A stretch of DNA of 64,000 nucleotides from contig CBFDBU010000009.1 in the NCBI GenBank assembly GCA_965603125.1, positions 1 to 64,000 of the forward strand. The letters run 5' to 3'. A program made the translations under genes and the position numbers. The stretch is from JAJRTA01 sp965603125 (GTDB lineage: Bacteria > Zixibacteria > MSB-5A5 > GN15 > FEB-12). This document shows, piece after piece, positions 16,864-27,700 of this stretch. The notes under the pieces are model-generated. The model was given only the letters and a program-made list of their open reading frames with translations, was not told where the DNA came from and did not search any database. Position 1 is the first letter of the stretch. Every line of letters begins with the position of its first letter.

Positions 16864-17732
16864 TCTCTCATCCCTTGCTTAGTAGTGTCCTCCCCAGCCA
16901 GATTCTCCTGCATCCACAACATTTGCCTGGCAAACCTGGCAGCTCGTGTTTCTGGATATGCGCTGACCACTTCTGTAAGATACTTGCGTTTCTCCTCGCG
17001 TGTCAGTTGTTCGGTAGAATTTCTGAGGATCATCTCAGCATGTCCCGAGTTTGGAAGTCGCTTCAGAAACTCATCCCAGGGACGCAGACGGCGGAAAGCC
17101 GTCTCGGCGTATACGCTCTTGGGGTATCGCTCGACTACGTCTCGGAACTCGGCGTACAAGCTCTTGGGGGATTGATCGACCCCCTCTCGGAAGAGTGATG
17201 CTCTAAGGTTCTCGCAGGCCTTGATTAACATCTGATATGCCTCCGCCTCCTGCATGGTCGGCTCTACAACCTCGAAGGCAATTTCCTGCGACACCGCACC
17301 TCCGAATAGCGCCCTCACACTGTATTTGCCAGTGGGGATAATGCCGAGACTGGTTGAAATCCTGCTGAACGCGAAGAGGTCCAGCAGATCGAAGCAGCCA
17401 TAGTACTGCTCATTCGGCTTCACCAAGAAGCCATCGCCCCAGACACCATCGTATATGGGGCCCGTATACGGGAGTACTTTCCCCATGTTGTCCGTTACCT
17501 CAACATGCAAGGGACCCAGGCATGGAGGGAACATTCCCCGGGAACGAATGGTATCCGAACTCACGTTGGTCGCAACTGCATCGAGCCAAATCGACTCACG
17601 CAGGAGATATGTCGTCTTTGACAGACCTATCTCCAATTGCCATTTCTGATCTTCGCCGGCCACGCACAAGGTCGAGGCCGACAGGACCAGCAACAAAATA
17701 ACGGTGGCTCCGCTTCTTGTCGATAGCTTCAT
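16860..17732 (-). CDS. Secreted protein with TPR-like C-terminus, function unknown
   Basis: A 290-residue protein with a signal peptide (about 1-25). Residues 30-150 look like a beta-sandwich (LSKTTYLLRESIWLDAVATN, then PCLGPLHVEVTDNMGKVL and GKYSVRALFGG), similar to Ig-like domains that follow export signals. Residues 155-280 are helical with TPR-like spacing (FRDVVERYPKSVYAETAFRRLR, then VVSAYPETRAARFARQML). GGAGGTGAGAAG lies directly before the ATG. It is the first gene of the minus-strand run down to 12146. Its N-terminal third is duplicated in the chimeric gene that follows. Confidence 0.6.
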   Translation of the reverse strand: MKLSTRSGATVILLLVLSASTLCVAGEDQKWQLEIGLSKTTYLLRESIWLDAVATNVSSDTIRSRGMFPPCLGPLHVEVTDNMGKVLPYTGPIYDGVWGDGFLVKPNEQYYGCFDLLDLFAFSRISTSLGIIPTGKYSVRALFGGAVSQEIAFEVVEPTMQEAEAYQMLIKACENLRASLFREGVDQSPKSLYAEFRDVVERYPKSVYAETAFRRLRPWDEFLKRLPNSGHAEMILRNSTEQLTREEKRKYLTEVVSAYPETRAARFARQMLWMQENLAGEDTTKQGMRE

Positions 17733-17984
17733 CTTCTCACCTCCTTAGTTTTGCAATCACACAGACAGGTGGCCCTCAATTCCAAGTTATTGGCTCATTG
17801 CTCCCGACAATATGTAACGACCGGGAAATCTATTTGTCAAGCGTTTTCCACCCCAATTCTCGCCCTTGCACCGCGCCCGGCGGGGCGGCGTCCCTGATGC
17901 GGCTAAATGGAACCGCCTGACCGTCGGCCGGTTGCCGATCATTTTGTCGTTGACTCTGCGGGGAAAATAGAACACTCTTAGGGT

Positions 17985-20072
17985 GTGGCTGAGCTAAATC
18001 TCAACTCCTCCCTGCAGTATGTGAAAGGCGTCGGGCCGAGAAAGGCCGAGGCCCTCTCGAAGCTTGGCATGGAAGTCGTTCGCGACCTGCTGTTCTATTT
18101 CCCCCGCCGCTACCTCGACCGCACCAACATCGTCCCCATCGGTCACATCAAGGTCGATCAGCCGGTGACGATCATCGGGCAGGTCAGGGCGCACGGGGTT
18201 CTATTCGGCAAACGGCGGCGCTACGAGGTCATTCTGGAGGACGACACGGGTGCGATCACGCTCTTGTGGTTCGCCGGTATCAAGTACTGGGAACGGCTGT
18301 TCAAGAAGAATCAGATATTCGCTGCCACCGGGACCGTGACATATTTCATGGGTTACCAGTTGGTTCACCCGGACCTCGAGCGGCTTGAGGACGACTCCGA
18401 TCGGATGATTCACGCCGGGCGGATTATACCGGTTTATCCGCAGACGTCGGAACTCAACAAAGTGGGACTTAACAGCAAAGGGATTCGACAGGTCACCTCT
18501 TTCATCTTCGACAACCTGGCGCAGAAGATAGCGGACCCGCTCCCGTCGGCTGAGCGCCGCAGCGTGGGGCTGGTCACGCTTCACGAAGCTGTCCACAAAA
18601 TCCATTACCCCGACAACCGTGACCAGATCGAAACCTGCCGGCGGCGGTTGGCGTTCGACGAACTACTTCAGTTCCAGACGCTGGTGTTCCGCAACAAGAT
18701 GAAAAAGGAGACCGCCGTTCGGTCCCATCGTTACAACCCTCCGGGTGAGAAGCTGAAACAACTCAAACAACTGCTTCCATTCACGCTGACTTCCGGTCAG
18801 AAGAAGGTGTTGAGCGAGATATTCGCCGATCTTCAGTCACAGCAGCCGATGACGCGCCTCCTGCAGGGTGATGTCGGGTGCGGCAAGACGGTGGTGGCAA
18901 TCACCGCAGCCCTGTACGTGGCGGAAAACGGCCTGCAGGTTGCGTTCATGGCGCCCACCGAGATCCTGGCCGAGCAGCATTTCCGCAACTGGGAAGGCAC
19001 ACTCAGCGAAATAGGAGTCACGGTCGGTCTGCTCACCGCGAGTCTGACACCGGCTCAGAAAAAAAAGGTGGCGCACCGATGCGTCGAGGGGGATATCGAC
19101 GTTCTTTTCGGTACTCACGCCCTTATATATGATTATGTTGAGTTTGCGAATCTCGGCCTGGTGATAATCGACGAACAACACCGCTTCGGAGTCCAGCAGC
19201 GCGACAAGCTGCACGCCAAGGGGGACAACCCGGACCTGCTGGTCATGACCGCCACCCCCATTCCGCGGACGCTGGCGCTGACGCTCTATGGCGATCTGGA
19301 CATCTCGACCGTGGATACTCTTCCTCCGGGACGCAAGGTGACACGCACCGTCTGGCGCACACTTGACGCCCGTGACAAGGTCCACCAGTTTGTCAGGGAC
19401 GAGATCAACAAGGGCGGGCAGGCCTATATCATTTACCCACTCATTGAGAAATCCGACGAGGGCGACATTGAAAACGTTGAAGACGCCTACGAGACACTGA
19501 CCCAGGGGCCGTTCGCCGACCTGAGGGTGGGTATGGTGCATGGTCGTATCAAATCCAGGGTGCGGGACGAGATTCTGGCGCGCTTCCGCGACGGCGATTT
19601 GGACATCATCCTGGCCACGACCGTGATCGAGGTGGGTATAGATAACCCGAATGTAACCATGATGGTGATCGAACACGCCGAGCGTTTCGGTCTGGCGCAG
19701 CTTCACCAGTTGCGTGGGAGGATCGGCCGGGGCGAAAGGCAGGCCACGCTGGTGGCGCTGGCGCACCCACCCATATCGGACATAGCTCGCCGCAGGCTCC
19801 AGTTCCTCGCGTCCACCACTGACGGATTCGAGATTGCCGAGACCGACCTGGAACTTCGCGGGCCGGGAGAGATATTCGGGATCAGGCAATCGGGTCTGCC
19901 CGAACTGAAGGCGGCCCGCCTGTCAGTCGACAAAGACCTGCTGGAGGCTTCCCGGCGGCTGCTCGAACGTCTCTTTGCCACCGACGCAGGCCTTGACACC
20001 AGCTACCGTAATCTGTATAACTACCTGATTGAGGCGGTCAGTTCGCGGTATGCAGACTTTCGCGGCGGCTGA
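17985..20072 (+). CDS. recG: ATP-dependent DNA helicase RecG
   Basis: A 695-residue helicase that reverses stalled forks and processes branched DNA. The N-terminal wedge/OB domain (to about 260) begins LQYVKGVGPRKAEAL. The helicase core has Walker A GDVGCGKT at about 300, the DEQHRFG box at about 395, TATPIPRTLALTLYGD at about 420 and the LRGRIGRGERQA motif VI at about 575. The length is normal. The start is GTG at 17985. There is no ribosome site, but TTGACT-17-CACTCT ends 6 bases before it, the geometry of the leaderless genes described below, with a poor -10. It is followed by a DUF1844-type gene after 52 bases. Confidence 0.95.
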   Translation: MAELNLNSSLQYVKGVGPRKAEALSKLGMEVVRDLLFYFPRRYLDRTNIVPIGHIKVDQPVTIIGQVRAHGVLFGKRRRYEVILEDDTGAITLLWFAGIKYWERLFKKNQIFAATGTVTYFMGYQLVHPDLERLEDDSDRMIHAGRIIPVYPQTSELNKVGLNSKGIRQVTSFIFDNLAQKIADPLPSAERRSVGLVTLHEAVHKIHYPDNRDQIETCRRRLAFDELLQFQTLVFRNKMKKETAVRSHRYNPPGEKLKQLKQLLPFTLTSGQKKVLSEIFADLQSQQPMTRLLQGDVGCGKTVVAITAALYVAENGLQVAFMAPTEILAEQHFRNWEGTLSEIGVTVGLLTASLTPAQKKKVAHRCVEGDIDVLFGTHALIYDYVEFANLGLVIIDEQHRFGVQQRDKLHAKGDNPDLLVMTATPIPRTLALTLYGDLDISTVDTLPPGRKVTRTVWRTLDARDKVHQFVRDEINKGGQAYIIYPLIEKSDEGDIENVEDAYETLTQGPFADLRVGMVHGRIKSRVRDEILARFRDGDLDIILATTVIEVGIDNPNVTMMVIEHAERFGLAQLHQLRGRIGRGERQATLVALAHPPISDIARRRLQFLASTTDGFEIAETDLELRGPGEIFGIRQSGLPELKAARLSVDKDLLEASRRLLERLFATDAGLDTSYRNLYNYLIEAVSSRYADFRGG

Positions 20073-20124
20073 TCGACCGCACGGCAACAACAGAACACCG
20101 GTACGAATACTCGAGGTATAAGCG

Positions 20125-20547
20125 ATGAACCAGCAGGAACCAATAATCGATCCGCTGTTTATGCAACTGGTCATTTCCCTTCAGGCGGGAGCAATGCAGC
20201 AGATGGGCAAGGTTGCCTCACCGCTCACGGGAAAGGTGGAGCGTGACCTGGACATGGCCAAACATTCAATCGACATGTTGGCGATGATCGATGAAAAGAC
20301 AAAGGGGAACTTAGGTGAGGAAGAGCAGAAACTCCTCAGCCACCTTCTCTACGAACTGAGACTGAACTACGTTGATGAACTGAAGAAGGAGGGGGAAACT
20401 CGGAAAGAAGAGACGACGTCTCCCGAGAGTAAGTCGACCGAAGAAACCCCGGCCTCAGAAGACTCAGCCGCTACTGACAGCACCACCACCGAGAACTCAG
20501 AAAAGCCCGGTAGCGCGTCCGGTGACCGCGTGGACGATGGGGCATAG
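20125..20547 (+). CDS. DUF1844-type small protein
   Basis: A 140-residue cytoplasmic protein. Residues 8-80 (FMQLVISLQAGAMQQMGK, then GKVERDLDMAKHSIDMLAMIDEKTKGNL and LLYELRLNYVDEL) match the DUF1844 family as I know it: short, helical, often near housekeeping genes, function unknown. The remaining 55 residues are a Ser/Thr/Glu-rich low-complexity tail, absent from most family members. GAGG lies about 9 bases before the ATG. It is likely co-transcribed with recG. The 230 bases downstream, before murB, contain only palindromes. Confidence 0.75.
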   Translation: MNQQEPIIDPLFMQLVISLQAGAMQQMGKVASPLTGKVERDLDMAKHSIDMLAMIDEKTKGNLGEEEQKLLSHLLYELRLNYVDELKKEGETRKEETTSPESKSTEETPASEDSAATDSTTTENSEKPGSASGDRVDDGA

Positions 20548-20611
20548 GCTTCGCCCCCGCCCACGCCATCGGTAACAGTCTCCATCTTGTTGTCTGAATC
20601 GCTGTATTGTG

Positions 20612-20635
20612 CCGTCAGGTGTCCCTGCCTGACGG
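20612..20635. repeat. Intergenic palindrome
   Basis: CCGTCAGG and CCTGACGG form an 8-bp stem with an 8-base loop. There is no T-run, so it is not a typical terminator. A related CGCCTGAC follows at about 20670. This looks like a REP-type intergenic palindrome; only a genome-wide count could show repetition. Confidence 0.4.
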
Positions 20636-20741
20636 TTCCCTCATCACCCGTCGGTAATTGTCGGGTAGGAACGCCTGACATCACCCCTTGGAGTACGTTT
20701 TTCAACAACCCACCCCGACTTCGCCGTAGGTTCGTTTAGCC

Positions 20742-20769
20742 TTGTTTTTTAGAGCCTCCGCGGTATATT
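20742..20769 (+). promoter_or_regulatory. Promoter of murB, apparently leaderless
   Basis: TTGTTT (20742-20747), a 16-base spacer and TATATT (20764-20769). The ATG follows after 8 bases, so transcription would begin at or next to the A of the start codon. No ribosome site precedes the gene. Confidence 0.5.
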
Positions 20770-20777
20770 GTTACCGG

Positions 20778-21731
20778 ATGATTATGGACAAGAATACAAG
20801 TGTCGATCGGGAATCCAGCGGATCAAAGCTGCTTGCCCGGCTGGGCGAACGGCTGGAGACTGACAAGCCGCTGGCCCCGCTCACGACGTTCAATACGGGG
20901 GGGCCGGCCAGGTATTTCTTTGCCGCCCGAATCACCGATGACGTCTCCGCAGCGATAAAGGCAGCCGTCGATCTCGAGATTCCATTCTTTGTGTTGGGCG
21001 GGGGCTCGAACGTGTTGGTGTCCGATTCAGGCTTTGACGGACTGGTGATCCGGATCAATGTTATGGGCCTGAAGTTGGTCGGCGGGACGGAAATTGAGAG
21101 CGGCTCCGGTGAGGACCTGATGTCGCTGGTCGATTTCTCAGCCCAGTATTCCCTGACCGGACTGGAATTCGCCGGAGGAATATATGGAACCGTTGGTGGG
21201 GCGATTTGCGGCAACGCCGGCGCTTACGGGGGCGAAATTGGCTCGGTAGTCGAACGCGTGACACTTGTCGGCCCCGGTGGCGACATCAGAACGGTCGGGC
21301 GGGACTACTGCCGTTTTGACTATCGCTCTTCCTGCTTCAAGGATTCGGGCGATGTCATTGTGGGGGCGCGGTTCAATCTCAGGAAAGGCCAGACCGACCA
21401 GATCAGGAAGAAGATCGGGGATATCCTGCTCGCCCGCGAGGTCAAGTTTCCGCCTCAGATAAAGTCGGCAGGTTGTTTTTTCAAGAACGTTCCCGATCCC
21501 GGGCAGGAGTTCGGCAAGCTACCCGCCGGAAGGCTTCTGGAGCAGGCGGGCGCCAAGAAGATGGCGGTCGGAGGCGCCCGGGTGCATGAAAACCACGCTA
21601 GCCTCATCGTTAACTCGAACGCGGCTACCTCAAAGGATATAAGAGAGTTAGCCGATAAAATGAAGAAGAAAGTGTTCGAGATGACGGGTATAAGGTTAGA
21701 GGAAGAAGTCACTCAAGTCGGCGATTTTTAG
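20778..21731 (+). CDS. murB: UDP-N-acetylenolpyruvoylglucosamine reductase
   Basis: Reduces UDP-GlcNAc-enolpyruvate to UDP-MurNAc with NADPH and FAD in the cytoplasm, the second step of peptidoglycan precursor synthesis. 317 residues. FAD-binding motifs: TTFNTGGPARYFF, VLGGGSNVLVSD and GGIYGTVGGAICGNAGAYGGE. Catalytic-site motifs: CRFDYRSSCFK, SAGCFFKN, and a final Glu-rich RLEEEV. This is a complete short-type (type II-like) MurB. The start is ATG at 20778 (an ATG at 20784 is also in frame), chosen from the promoter geometry. It stands apart from other mur genes here. Confidence 0.93.
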   Translation: MIMDKNTSVDRESSGSKLLARLGERLETDKPLAPLTTFNTGGPARYFFAARITDDVSAAIKAAVDLEIPFFVLGGGSNVLVSDSGFDGLVIRINVMGLKLVGGTEIESGSGEDLMSLVDFSAQYSLTGLEFAGGIYGTVGGAICGNAGAYGGEIGSVVERVTLVGPGGDIRTVGRDYCRFDYRSSCFKDSGDVIVGARFNLRKGQTDQIRKKIGDILLAREVKFPPQIKSAGCFFKNVPDPGQEFGKLPAGRLLEQAGAKKMAVGGARVHENHASLIVNSNAATSKDIRELADKMKKKVFEMTGIRLEEEVTQVGDF

Positions 21732-21788
21732 CATAAGGAGGACCTCTATCGAACGATTGCTAAGGAATTGAGTTGAGGACTTTTTTCC

Positions 21789-24700
21789 TTGTCGGTTGTG
21801 AAGACAACATTGCTCAAGCTTTGGTTCCCTGCCCTTGCCGCCCTGGCCGCGGTGATAGTGGCGGCATGGTCGGCACATGCCGCCGGCCGCTTTGTGGCCA
21901 AGCTGGACACTCCGCCCAGCTATATCTCCCCGTATGAAGAAGTGCCCGATCAACTCTCGGTCGCCCTCTATCCAAAGAGCTATCCGCTGCTGTCGTACAA
22001 GCTCAAGCGCCGGCCCCGACTCATCAGGGAGAGTTTCGAGCACAACTCACTGACTTTCAACACTGACTATTACAAACACGGCCGACTTAAAAAGGAATTA
22101 ACACCGGTTTCCGTGGACGCCAACGACTACCTGGCATATCGGATCAGAAAAATCTTTGGCGACAAGTTCCACAAACTGACCACCCGGTCGATCACTGACC
22201 CCGACAAGGAAAAACGCAGGGGCGGGCTGGGTATCTCTGTGGCCCTGCCCAAGAGGCTGGATCGGATATTCGGCGAGGGCGGAGCCGGTCTGAAGGTGTC
22301 CGGCTACCGCAGGATTACCTTCTCCGGTCGATCGCAATGGACTGACGCAGCCAACACCGATACGTATCGCAAGAGCAAGTTCCCGTCTTTGAACATGGAA
22401 CAGATTTCGCAGTTTGAAATCACCGGAAACATCGGCAGCAAGATCACGGTAAAGGTCACGCAGGACAGCAAGACCGACATCCCCCTGGCCAACCGGATCC
22501 AGATCCGTTACAAGGGCGACGATGACGACATCCTCAAGACGATTGAGGCGGGCAACACGACGCTCAATCTCCCCAACACCCGCTTTGTGGGATACTCCTC
22601 GCGCATCCGCGGTCTTTTCGGCATCAAGACCGAAGCCCAGGTGGGAAGTCTCAAGCTCACGACTATTGCATCGCAGGAGAAAGGTTCCTCGGAGAAAGCG
22701 GTTGTCACGCCCACCGGCGATGAAAGCGCCACCATCATCCGCGATTATGAGTTTGCCGAAGGAAGGGTTTTTGACCTGGTTCTCGACGGGGAACGGGAGG
22801 ACTATGACTCCGTCGTCAACCTGATCGTCTATGAGCAGGAGAACAGTGCCGACAACGCCCTGGCCTACCCGGCGCTGCTGGCAGTCGACCCCGACCATCC
22901 CAACACCTATCTGTCAGAGAATATTCAGGGCGTGCGCGTGGCCGAGGTGGACCCAACGGTCTACGAGTTCGTCAACGATCCCCTGCGCGGTCTACACTAT
23001 GTTCACTTCAACAGTCCCCGCGGCGTGTACAAGGCGCTCGGTATCTGGATGCAGATTAAGATAGCCGGCACCGGCGACACCATCACGGTCGGGGATCTGA
23101 GCGGCGACACCCTTGTCCTGAAGCTTCTTCGACACAACGTGCCGGTGAACACGCAAAAAAGCTGGGACCTGATGTGGCGCAACTGTTACAGCATCCCACG
23201 CGGCGTGTCGGTCGGGGACCTGGGGGTAAGGATTCTCAAGGGCCGTACCGGAACGGAACGGACCACCAACCCGGTCGACTACCAGAAGACGGAAGGCCAG
23301 ACCCAGAGCTACCTCGAAATCCTTGGCCTGGACCAGTTCAACACCGCCGACCAGAGGTTTCCCGACGGCAATATGGATGACCGCCAGGAGATCTTCCGCA
23401 TGGACTGGGGATTGCTGATTTTCCCGGAGCGTGAGCCTTTCAACTCATCGCACAGGTTCCAGGATTCCACGGGAAACCTCACCCTGAAACTGGACGTGAA
23501 AGTCCCCGACATCTACGAGCACACCGACCGGCAGAAAACCGACGCCAGTGAGTATTTCATCCGATTGGCGACCCGGTCGCGCAGCTCCATTATTCGCTTG
23601 CAGCGAGCCAACATCATTGAGGGCTCGGAACGCGTGGTCGTCAACGGGCAGACTCTCACGAGAGATACCCATTACAAGATAGACTACAGCTTCGGCCAGA
23701 TAACCCTGCTCTCAGCCGAGGCCACCGACCCCAATGCTGATGTTCACATCGAGTTTGAATACGCGCCGTTCCTGGCCATTCAGAAGAAAACGCTGTTGGG
23801 TTTCAGGGCTGAGTATGAATGGAGCAGCGATTTCCAATTCGGCACGACGCTTCTCTACAAATCGGACAAGGCTCAGGAGCGCAAACCGCGGGTCGGGCAG
23901 GAAACAGCCAGGAGCTACGTCTACGATTTTGACGCCTCGCTTAAGCTCCGGCCTTCGTTTCTCACGGCCGCCGCCGATGCCCTCCCGCTGGTCGAGACCG
24001 AGGCGGCTTCAAACCTGAATGTCTCGGGGGAGATCGCCCAGTCCCGTCCCAATCCCAATGTCGACGGCATCGCCTACGTGGATGATTTCGAGTCCGCCGT
24101 GGATCACCTGTCGCTGGGCAACTCTCGTACGCTCTGGCAGCTTTCCTCACGGCCCGGCCAGGTGGACGCCGGTTATATCAGGGGCAAGCTGCTCTGGCAT
24201 ACCCCACGGGACCTTGTCCGCGTGGACGACGTGTACGACCGCGATGTCGCGCAGGGACAGGGGACAATCCGTACTTTCCGCATGATTTTCCGCCCCAAGG
24301 TAGCCGACACCACCTGGACCGAGGAAGGTACGCGCGAGATCACACCCCTGCTTGGCTATAACTCCTGGGCCGGTATCATGCGCTATTTCCATGCCCGCGT
24401 CGACTCCAAGCGAGCGCAGCTTTTTGAGGTTCGCATGCGCGGGACCGACCGCGGAAGACTGCACTTCGATTTCGGCAGGATCAGTGAAGATGCCAACGGT
24501 AACGGGGTTCCAAACTCCGAGGACAACCCGCCGTACGGTGACAACAACGGGGCCGTCGACGAAAACGAGGACACCGGCGTCGATCAGACACCCGACGCCA
24601 TGGAGGAGAACTACTCGGCCGCCAACCCTGATCCCTACGGCGACAACTGGTATTTCCTGGGTGAGGGCAAGTGTCCGCTGCCATCCGCCGAGTGCAATGA

Positions 24701-27700
24701 TATCGACTGGGAAGATGATTCGGTCAGGTACGAATGGCTCAACGGCACCGAGGGCAACCTGAAGGACATCTCGGTGCTGGGACGTCCCGACGAGGAAGCT
24801 CTCACGGCCAACGGCTGGCAAACCACCGACACCTATTTTTCGTACGTTATCGACCTGGCCGACGACGCCCGGTTTCTGGTCGAAGATTCCCGGAAGGACG
24901 ACTGGCGCACCTACCGGATTCCGATCCGCGACACACTGGCTCTCGACACCACCTTCACGACCGACGCGGCGGTGAAACCGGATTGGAGCCAGATCACCCA
25001 TGTACGAATCTGGTTCGAATCCGCTGACAACCAGATCAAGTGGGACACGGTAGAGGTGGCCGACTGGTATTTTGTCCAGTCCAACTGGCAGGATTCGGTG
25101 ATTTCTCCCCCCGGAACGCTGGAAGAGGATCGCGCCAACCTGGTGGTGGCCTCCGTCAGCCAGGAAGACGGTACGTTTGACCCACCTCCGGGCGTTGAAG
25201 CCTACAAGGACCCCACCAGCAACGTGACCGAGACCCAGCGCGGCCTGCTGATGAGATTCGAGAACCTCGACCACCTTGACACCTGCCTGGCCACCAAGGA
25301 ACTCCTTTCGGTCGACCGGTATTCGGGCTACCGGAATCTTGAGATGTATGTCTACGGAGCGCCGGGGATTGCCGAGGGGAAAATACGCTTCTTCTTCCGA
25401 ATCGGGGACGATGCCGACAACTTCTATGAGTATCGCACTTTCGTCCACGAGGGCTGGGATTCGAGAAACTTCGTCCGCTTCGATTTCAACGATGTCACGG
25501 CCTTCAAGGACTCCCTGATAAGATCGGTTCCCAGGTCCGAACAGGGGGATATTGACGACACCACGGCTGTATATCGGGTCAAGGGCAGACCCAATCTTGC
25601 CCAGGTCGGCTATTTTGCAGCCGGAATTGTCAACACGGACCCGACCGAGAGATACGATGGTGAAATCTGGCTTGATGAGTTGCGGATCACCGGCGTCCGC
25701 AAGGACATCGGCACGGCCGGCCGCATCTCAGTCAGCGGCAATATAGCCGATCTTTTCACTTATAACTTCAACCTGCAATCGCAGGACCCCTATTTCCGGG
25801 GCATCTCCGCAGCCACACGCGGGGGATCCGATAACAACCTGGGCAGCGGGAAAACGGCGACATCGTACAACTACAGCCTGTCAATGAAACTCGACCGTTT
25901 TCTCCCGCGCTCCTGGAAGGCGTCTCTTCCGGTGACGTACTCGTACTCGAAATCCACCACCACTCCCCTCCTTCGTACCAACTCCGACATCGTCCTCCCC
26001 GACGAGGTACGCCAGCAGGAGCAAACCATCAGCGAGAGCCGCTCAGTGACAGTGTCGGAGAGCTTCGCATACAAGGGCAAGAACCTCCTTTTCCGGCTGC
26101 TTCTGAATCGACTCAACAGCAAACTTTCCTATCGCAGGAACAGTACGCAGTCGGTCAACACACCCTATTCGTTCGGCGAGAACACCAGTGTCAACAGCAG
26201 TTTTAACCTGGGTATCGCCGGCGTACCGAGACTGCCCATCTTTTTCTGGACGAAACCCATTCCCCTGCTCCGCAGAACATCGGAGAGCAAGCTGGGATTG
26301 TACCCCGGCAAGTTTCAGGTATCCGGTGACTTCAGCCGCAATGTCAATATCACTGAAGACCCCAACCAAAATCGCAGATCATCAATCAATCGTGACTTCA
26401 GCGGGCGGCTGGACTTGCAGTACAAAGTCTTCGAGAACCTGAGTACATCGTTGAATCTTACGACTCGCAGAGACCTGAGTGATCTGAACCAGGTGGACCT
26501 GTCGCTGAGCCATTTCAAGTTGGGTCTGGAGACCCGCTACAATCAGTCTTTCAGCGCCGGTTACGATCCAAGGTTGCTGGGCTGGCTGACCAACCAGTGG
26601 AACTACAAAGTCACCTACGGCGATAACTACGACCGATCATCGGAATCACGAAACTCGACACTCAATCAGTCCTGGGGGGTCCAAGGCACATTCGATCACA
26701 TCGCCTTTCTCGGCGGCAAGGCGACAAGCTCCGAGAGATATTTCAAGGGCAAGCGGCACAACGTGCGGGGCGGCGGCGAAAAGAAGAAAGAGAGTGGGCG
26801 ACCTTTCTACGATCCTCCCCTGGCGGTGCTGCGCTTTCTCACCAACTGGATAAAGTCGCCCTCTTACGGCTACAACAAGTCCTTCAAAGCCTTGGTCCCG
26901 GGCATGGCCGACCGGCCTTCGTGGAAATACCGTCTTGGTATGACGCGGGAGGCTGATGTCGGCAAGGTAGCTCAGAATCGCAACCCTTCATCCAATGAAG
27001 GCATCGCCTTCAACGTGGGCAGTGGTTTTACGCTGTTTGGCGGACTGGGAACCGACATCGGATTCAAGCGGTTGATCTCCCGCGACCTTGAGAAACAGGG
27101 TCATCGGTTCGAACAGGTCTCCACTAGTTGGCCCGAGTTGAACATAAGAATCGCGAAGTTCCGATCGCTCCCGCTCATCACCTCCCTGGTCAACAAGCTG
27201 ATCGACGTCTTTTCGCCGCGGACGTCCTTCCAGCGCTCGACAAAGGAGGCGATCGATCTTGACGGTGGTTTCACGACTTCCCGGAGCGTGTCGACAAATC
27301 ACAATCCGCTGCTGTCGGTGAACTTCAGGCTCCTGCCCAAACTCAGCCTCACCGGATCATACAATCTTTCCAAGTCTGAGAGTGAGAAGTTCAACCCCAG
27401 TGACGGGGAGCCCCAGTCCGTTACCCGTTCAAGCCAGAAGTCGGTGTCGGTATCGTCGAAATACTCCTTCTCCGCACCGGGGGGCATCGGGATTCCGCTG
27501 TTCGGGAAACTCAAGTTCCGGTCGACGATGTCAATCGCGGTGAACCTCAAGATAAACTCCAGCCTCAGCGAAACCGCCAGCGGTGGGAAACCGTTTACGG
27601 TGTCCACGGACAAGTCGGAGTTCTCATGGTCGACCCAGATTGCCTACACCTTCAGCCAGCAGATCAAGGGCGGCGTTTCCCTTCGCTGGCAGGATTCCAA

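Noticed and set aside
17950..17984. Leaderless promoter of recG
   Set aside because: The spacing fits (17 and 6 bases) but the -10 CACTCT matches the consensus at only two positions, so it was not listed as a feature.
18837..19889. Long antisense open frames opposite recG, sprA, glnA and amidohydrolase genes
   Set aside because: They lie wholly opposite strongly supported genes, have no ribosome sites and show the composition expected from high-GC antisense frames.
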